Of a stretch of 64,000 nucleotides of DNA, positions 60,571-64,000 are shown piece after piece (the first letter of the stretch is position 1; every line of letters begins with the position of its first letter). The translations under genes and the position numbers were made by a program. The notes under the pieces were generated by a model. That model was given only the letters and a program-made list of their open reading frames with translations, did no database searches and was not told the DNA's origin. The stretch is from Azoarcus sp. (GTDB lineage Bacteria > Pseudomonadota > Gammaproteobacteria > Burkholderiales > Rhodocyclaceae), in NCBI GenBank assembly GCA_020725025.1, contig DYFV01000010.1, positions 37,659 through 101,658 on the forward strand. Direction: 5' to 3'.

Positions 60571-60610
60571 CCCCCGATTCCGTTCCTCCGTCCGAGCGAC
60601 GAGGGAACGG
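60571..60610. repeat. Degenerate extragenic repeat / hairpin after the acyl-CoA dehydrogenase
   Basis: CCCGATTCCGTTCCTCCGTCC resembles the inverted form of the repeat family with several changes. CCGTTCCTC then pairs with GAGGGAACGG 12 bases later with one bulge. It may end the acyl-CoA transcript. The rest of the 158-bp gap to the next gene shows no other signal. Confidence 0.5.
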
Positions 60611-60679
60611 ACGCTCCCGTTGTGCCCGCAGGATTCATTTGCTTGAATGCCATATGATCGCCCCCACGGAGCCCGGCCG

Positions 60680-61282
60680 ATGAAAGACCCGATCGACTTC
60701 TACTTCGACTTCTCCTCGCCCTACGGCTACCTGATGAGCGAGAAGATCGACGCGCTGGCCGAACGCCACGGCCGCAAGGTGCGCTGGCGCCCCTTCCTGC
60801 TGGGCGCGGTGTACAAGCAGCTCGGCTCACAGCCGCTGCCCTCGATCCCGATGAAGGGTCCGTACTCCATCCGCGACTTCCAGCGCACCGCCCGCTTCCT
60901 GGAGCTGCCCCTGCAGATCCCCGAAGCCTTCCCCATCCCCACCCAGCACGCCGCCCGCGCCTACTACTGGATCCACGAGCGCGACTGCCCGCTGGCCCGC
61001 ACCTTCGCCCACGCCGTGTTCCGCCGCTATTTCGTGGACGGCCAGGACATCTCGCAGCAGGAGCTGGTGCTCGACATCGCCAAGAGCGTCGGTGCCGATC
61101 GCACCGCCCTCGCCGACGCCATCGGCGGCGACGAGCTCAAGGCCCGCCTGCGCGAAGTCTGCGAGGAAGCGATCGCCCTCGGCGTCTTCGGCTCGCCCTA
61201 CGTCATCGTCGACGGCGAGCCCTTCTGGGGCGTGGACCGCTTGCCGCAGATCGAGCGCTGGCTGGAGACGGGCGGGTTCTGA
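60680..61282 (+). CDS. 2-hydroxychromene-2-carboxylate isomerase family protein (DsbA fold)
   Basis: Protein of 200 residues. It opens DPIDFYFDFSSPYGYLMSEKIDALAERHG with the SPY motif of kappa-class GST/HCCA isomerases. The helical insert and the end VFGSPYVIVDGEPFWGVDRLPQIERWL are also typical. The GSP-Y cis-Pro is present but there is no CxxC, so it is a glutathione-using isomerase type, not an oxidoreductase. The substrate could be an aromatic pathway intermediate, but no naphthalene genes are nearby. Confidence 0.88.
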   Translation: MKDPIDFYFDFSSPYGYLMSEKIDALAERHGRKVRWRPFLLGAVYKQLGSQPLPSIPMKGPYSIRDFQRTARFLELPLQIPEAFPIPTQHAARAYYWIHERDCPLARTFAHAVFRRYFVDGQDISQQELVLDIAKSVGADRTALADAIGGDELKARLREVCEEAIALGVFGSPYVIVDGEPFWGVDRLPQIERWLETGGF

Positions 61283-61368
61283 TCGTCGACCTGTTTCTCG
61301 ATCATCATCTGAGACCCGCCGGGCCCCGGAGTACGGACGATCTGCGCCAGGCCCTGCGCGTCGAGGTC

Positions 61369-63249
61369 TTACCAGTAGACCCCCATGGCGACGGTGGTCA
61401 GCGCGGCCTCGTCCCAATCACGGCGAATCCTGAAGTCGCTGCGCGAGCCGAGGGCCAGGCGGATCTCCGCGTGACCGAGACCGTACGACGGCCTCGGCAC
61501 ATCCACGGGAAAGCGGTGTTCGTAGGCCAGCCTGATGCCGAGCGCGGAGCTAGGCTTGAGGATGATGTCGGCAGACGCACGGACGAAGCTCGACCCTTCG
61601 TCGGCCCGGTTTTCCTGAAGGGCGCCGCCGGCATAGACGGCAGCGAACAGGCCTGCGCCCAATCGCCGCCCAATGCCTACGTCGCCCTGCAGTCGGGCAA
61701 CCAGGCAGTCCGTACAGCTGGGTCGCGCGGGCTCGACACCGAAGCGAAGCTTCCATGCGTCTCCACGGTCGCCCGGCAGCCCCGTCACCCCTGGATTGAC
61801 GCTCTCGATGGCCACCAGATCGAAGCGCTGCACTCGCACGCTTCCCGCCCTTATCCGAAATTGCAGGTCGCCCATGGAAAGCGCGGCGTTCGGCACGTGG
61901 CCGCTCCCGGTGTCGAGCGGGTCGTAGTACGCGGGCCTGATCCGGATCGACATCGAGGGTTCGACGTCGCTGCCATGCAGCCAGCCGATCTGAAACCAGC
62001 TGGGTGGGCGTCCGGTGTGAGGCGGCTCCTGAACTTGCTGTGCCACCGGGCGGCTCCCTGGAGCCAGACGATAGCGGGTCGTCAGCGCCTTGGCGTAGCC
62101 CGGATGGACTTTTCCGGTTGCCCGCTCTGTCGGGTCGGCGACGAACTGGTAGTAGTCGATCAGCGCATCGAGGACCGCGTGCTTGGAGTCTAGCGGCCGG
62201 TCTGCGAAGCGCTGTCCGTCCAGGTCTTCGTTTCCGCTCACTACGCGCTTCAGAAGACTAGCCTCGTCCTCGGAAAGGCTCCGGTAGGCCTCATAGAACC
62301 GGGTTTGCCGCGATGGGTGCCGCGTCACTTCCGCGACGAGCGGCCGGCCTTCGAACCGGCTGGCCGCGAGGCGCTGCAGCAGGGCTTGCGGAACGGTCCA
62401 TGGCAGATCTTCCGGGATGAAGCCGAGCCCCGCCACGACCTGCACGACCTCGGCCATGCGGAAGGCGCAGTTTCTTCGGAAGAAGTAGTAGTCGTAGCGT
62501 TGTCCGAGCACCTCCCAGGCGTGGGCGACGATCAGCGCGACCGCCTCGGGTGGCAGATCCAGCCGGTACTCCCACAGATCGCGCAGCTCGTTCTCGCCGT
62601 AGTTGTGATTGTGGAAGTAGTACTGGATATCGCTGAACCCTCCCTCGTAGCCGCCGAAGACGCCCTTCAGGATGTACGTCGCCGGGTCGTCGTCGCCGGT
62701 GAGGATGGCGCCGTAGTTGAGGCTGGAGTCTTGCAAGCGGGTCCGCCCGTCGTCACGGGCGAAATTGTACTTGAGCAGGGTGTGGCCGTAATAGGAGGCC
62801 GGGTTGCCGAGATACCCCGTGGCAAAGACGATGCTGACCGATTCGACGGAGCCCGCCCGCGTCCAGCTCTCGTATTTGGGGCAGGGGCGAGCCGGGAACG
62901 AGTGCGCGCCCAGCCGCTCGGCAAGCCATCGGCGTCGGGCGGGGAAGCGGCACTGCGGATGGTCGTCGGGCGCGTCGGATGCGGGTTGCCCCATGGCATC
63001 CAAGGTTGCCATCAGCTCGGCCCGCGGGTCTGTGGTGCCGTCGCGGCCGGCAAGAAAGAACGATTCGCTGTGGATCGCGCTGCGCCAGCCACTCGGGCTC
63101 GATCGATCGCCTTCGTAGTGGACCAGCCGCAGCCAGTCCGGATCGGAAGCCAGATGTTCCCGGTCCGCAGTCGGTCCAGCGATGGCGGGCAAGGAAAGCG
63201 AGGCCGAGAGAAGGAGCAGCCCGGCGTACCTGCGAGGACTGGAGGTCAA
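61369..63249 (-). CDS. DUF4105-family exported protein
   Basis: Protein of about 626 residues. The only suitable start is TTG at 63249 (then TSSPRRYAGLLLLSASLSLP, a signal peptide); no ATG or GTG opens the domain and no good ribosome site is visible. The DUF4105 core has SIVFATGYLGNPASYYGHTLLKYNF, GGYEGGFSDIQYYFHNHNYGENELRDLWEY and a possible catalytic region YDYYFFRRNCAFRMAEVV (His-Cys type). A C-terminal beta-rich domain of about 250 residues ends VAMGVYW, like an outer-membrane barrel. It lies 65 bp after a DUF3015 gene. Function is unknown; a papain-like lipid/peptide enzyme is possible. Confidence 0.83.
   Translation of the reverse strand: MTSSPRRYAGLLLLSASLSLPAIAGPTADREHLASDPDWLRLVHYEGDRSSPSGWRSAIHSESFFLAGRDGTTDPRAELMATLDAMGQPASDAPDDHPQCRFPARRRWLAERLGAHSFPARPCPKYESWTRAGSVESVSIVFATGYLGNPASYYGHTLLKYNFARDDGRTRLQDSSLNYGAILTGDDDPATYILKGVFGGYEGGFSDIQYYFHNHNYGENELRDLWEYRLDLPPEAVALIVAHAWEVLGQRYDYYFFRRNCAFRMAEVVQVVAGLGFIPEDLPWTVPQALLQRLAASRFEGRPLVAEVTRHPSRQTRFYEAYRSLSEDEASLLKRVVSGNEDLDGQRFADRPLDSKHAVLDALIDYYQFVADPTERATGKVHPGYAKALTTRYRLAPGSRPVAQQVQEPPHTGRPPSWFQIGWLHGSDVEPSMSIRIRPAYYDPLDTGSGHVPNAALSMGDLQFRIRAGSVRVQRFDLVAIESVNPGVTGLPGDRGDAWKLRFGVEPARPSCTDCLVARLQGDVGIGRRLGAGLFAAVYAGGALQENRADEGSSFVRASADIILKPSSALGIRLAYEHRFPVDVPRPSYGLGHAEIRLALGSRSDFRIRRDWDEAALTTVAMGVYW
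62093..62108 (+). repeat. Extragenic-repeat fragment inside the DUF4105 coding sequence
   Basis: GCGTAGCCCGGATGGA, a 16-base exact match to the repeat family core, lies inside the minus-strand frame. It encodes the VHPGYAK stretch of the protein without breaking it. The match is seen. Whether it is an insertion remnant is inference. Confidence 0.6.
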
Positions 63250-63314
63250 GTTCGGAAAGGAAAAGGTGTCGCGAACCGGCTGCCGGCCGGACGACCGGCA
63301 GCCGGAGGGATCGG

Positions 63315-63818
63315 TCAGGCGGAGCAGCTCTTGCTGACGGCGGAATCGACGGCCTCGTAGAAGCGGGCGGCTTTCTGGGTGCGGTCCTGGGTGGCATACC
63401 CCGGATCGGCGACCAGCGCGCCCATGGCGCTGCGGGTGGCTTCGATGGCAAGGCCCTGGCGCGCCTCGCCGCACTCGAGGATGTTCAGCAGGGAGGTGAG
63501 GTGCTCTCCATCGCCGCGAGCGGTCTCCTCGACCAGCTTCTCGTACGTGTCGTTGATCAGCGTCGCGGCGGCAACCTGCTTCCCGTTGCAGGTCTGGGGG
63601 CTGGCGGTCGCGGAGGTGACGGCGGTGGTACCCACGTCCCAGATCACGTTCGAGGTGACGGCAGCCCACTTGGTCTCGGAAAACAGCGCGGCGCCGATGC
63701 CGCAGTCCGAGAACGGATTGGGGCCCGTACCCGGTGCCTTCGTGGTGTCCTGAGCGTGGGCGGAGAACTGCGTCATCGAGAGAAGCACGGAAAGGATGGC
63801 TGCCTTCTTGAGCGACAT
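63315..63818 (-). CDS. DUF3015-family exported protein
   Basis: Protein of 167 residues. A signal peptide (MSLKKAAILSVLLSMTQFSAHA) is followed by the DUF3015 pattern NPFSDCGIGAALFSETKWAAVTSNVIWDVGTTAVTSATASP, then a helical C-terminal half with four cysteines in total (CGIG, TCNGK, ECGEA, SCSA), likely two disulfides. The ATG at 63818 has an AAGGAT site; the track start adds 38 residues. Such proteins often sit next to DUF4105 genes, as here. Function is unknown. Confidence 0.86.
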   Translation of the reverse strand: MSLKKAAILSVLLSMTQFSAHAQDTTKAPGTGPNPFSDCGIGAALFSETKWAAVTSNVIWDVGTTAVTSATASPQTCNGKQVAAATLINDTYEKLVEETARGDGEHLTSLLNILECGEARQGLAIEATRSAMGALVADPGYATQDRTQKAARFYEAVDSAVSKSCSA

Positions 63819-64000
63819 GATGATTGAGATCCTTGACAAAAAGTCTTGCAAAATATACCGACCCGTATGGGTGCTCTTGTGGTAATGCGCAGAGCACGAT
63901 ATCTGCATTAAAGGATGTCGGCAATATGACATTCGGAGTAGGACGTTCGAGTTGTGTGCGTCAAGTTGTGCAAAAGGGTTGATCAGGTATTCGGTTGATT
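63819..64000. other. AT-rich upstream region of the DUF3015 gene at the window edge
   Basis: This 182-bp stretch is clearly richer in A and T than the rest of the window and contains no supported gene. On the minus strand, TTGCCG, 17 bases, then TATCGT is a possible promoter, and CCCATACGGG is a short inverted repeat closer to the gene. The lower GC fits a regulatory region and may continue beyond the window. Confidence 0.4.

Noticed and set aside
1-64000. CRISPR arrays, tRNA/rRNA genes, prophage or insertion sequences
   Set aside because: I saw no regularly spaced direct repeats, no tRNA-like T-loops or acceptor stems, and no integrase, transposase or phage proteins among the supported genes.

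Overview
This is a GC-rich (roughly 70 percent by eye) chromosomal window from a proteobacterium. It is most likely a betaproteobacterium of the Rhodocyclales/Burkholderiales type, or a metabolically similar gammaproteobacterium. The basis is the gene content: both aerobic-type (UbiB) and O2-independent (UbiU/UbiV/UbiT) ubiquinone genes, a class I PHA synthase, a LiuR-like MerR regulator beside acyl-CoA genes, a giant (~1600 residue) NAD-glutamate dehydrogenase, tripartite TctC-type and TAXI-TRAP transport proteins, and a type II secretion cluster. I see no tRNA, rRNA, CRISPR, prophage or insertion sequence. The placement is inference from families, not a search.

Layout. 1-6.6 kb: the 5' end of a TctC-like binding protein, an M48 protease/DUF898 pair, a small exported protein, a PAS-PAS-GGDEF diguanylate cyclase, and a TetR/hydrolase pair with a striking duplicated operator. 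6.7-18.4 kb: one long minus-strand type II secretion operon (E-F-H-L-M-D-I-J-K-C, no gspG) with an exported propeller-like protein downstream. 18.5-22.7 kb: DUF779, then a MoxR-DUF58-TgpA-like operon whose last member lacks the transglutaminase core. 22.7-27.2 kb: minus-strand VanZ-ferredoxin-hydrolase-GST-ABC transporter run. 27.4-35.4 kb: ubiU-ubiV-ubiT, a sodium:solute symporter with a His-rich tail, a single-polypeptide arginase + ornithine aminotransferase, and ubiB. 35.7-40.1 kb: argS-SPOR-dsbA-SDR-PilZ. 40.2-52.6 kb: amino-acid catabolism (NAD-glutamate dehydrogenase, TRAP permease and TAXI binding protein, D-amino-acid dehydrogenase, LysR, alanine dehydrogenase). 52.9-57.0 kb: endonuclease V, an orphan PIN protein, PHA synthase and a metallo-beta-lactamase-fold hydrolase. 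57.1-61.3 kb: MerR-controlled thioesterase, thiolase, acyl-CoA dehydrogenase, and a DsbA-fold isomerase. 61.4-64 kb: a DUF4105/DUF3015 pair.

How it fits together. Much of the right two thirds funnels amino acids to central metabolism. The arginase-OAT fusion turns arginine into glutamate semialdehyde plus glutamate, glutamate dehydrogenase yields 2-oxoglutarate, and DadA/Ald yield pyruvate. The acyl-CoA genes and PHA synthase handle acetyl-CoA and storage carbon. Both quinone routes suggest facultatively anaerobic respiration, supported by a candidate FNR/Dnr-type site before ubiU.

A family of extragenic repeats (core GTAGCCCGGATG...GGAATCCGGG) sits between genes throughout, often as head-to-head pairs. 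It supplies the stop codons of two convergent genes and leaves a 16-bp match inside one reading frame. The most unusual items are the arginase-aminotransferase fusion, the TetR operator copied into the next gene, the type II operon without its major pseudopilin gene, and the coreless TgpA-like protein. I did not find a clearly new multi-gene defence or mobile system.
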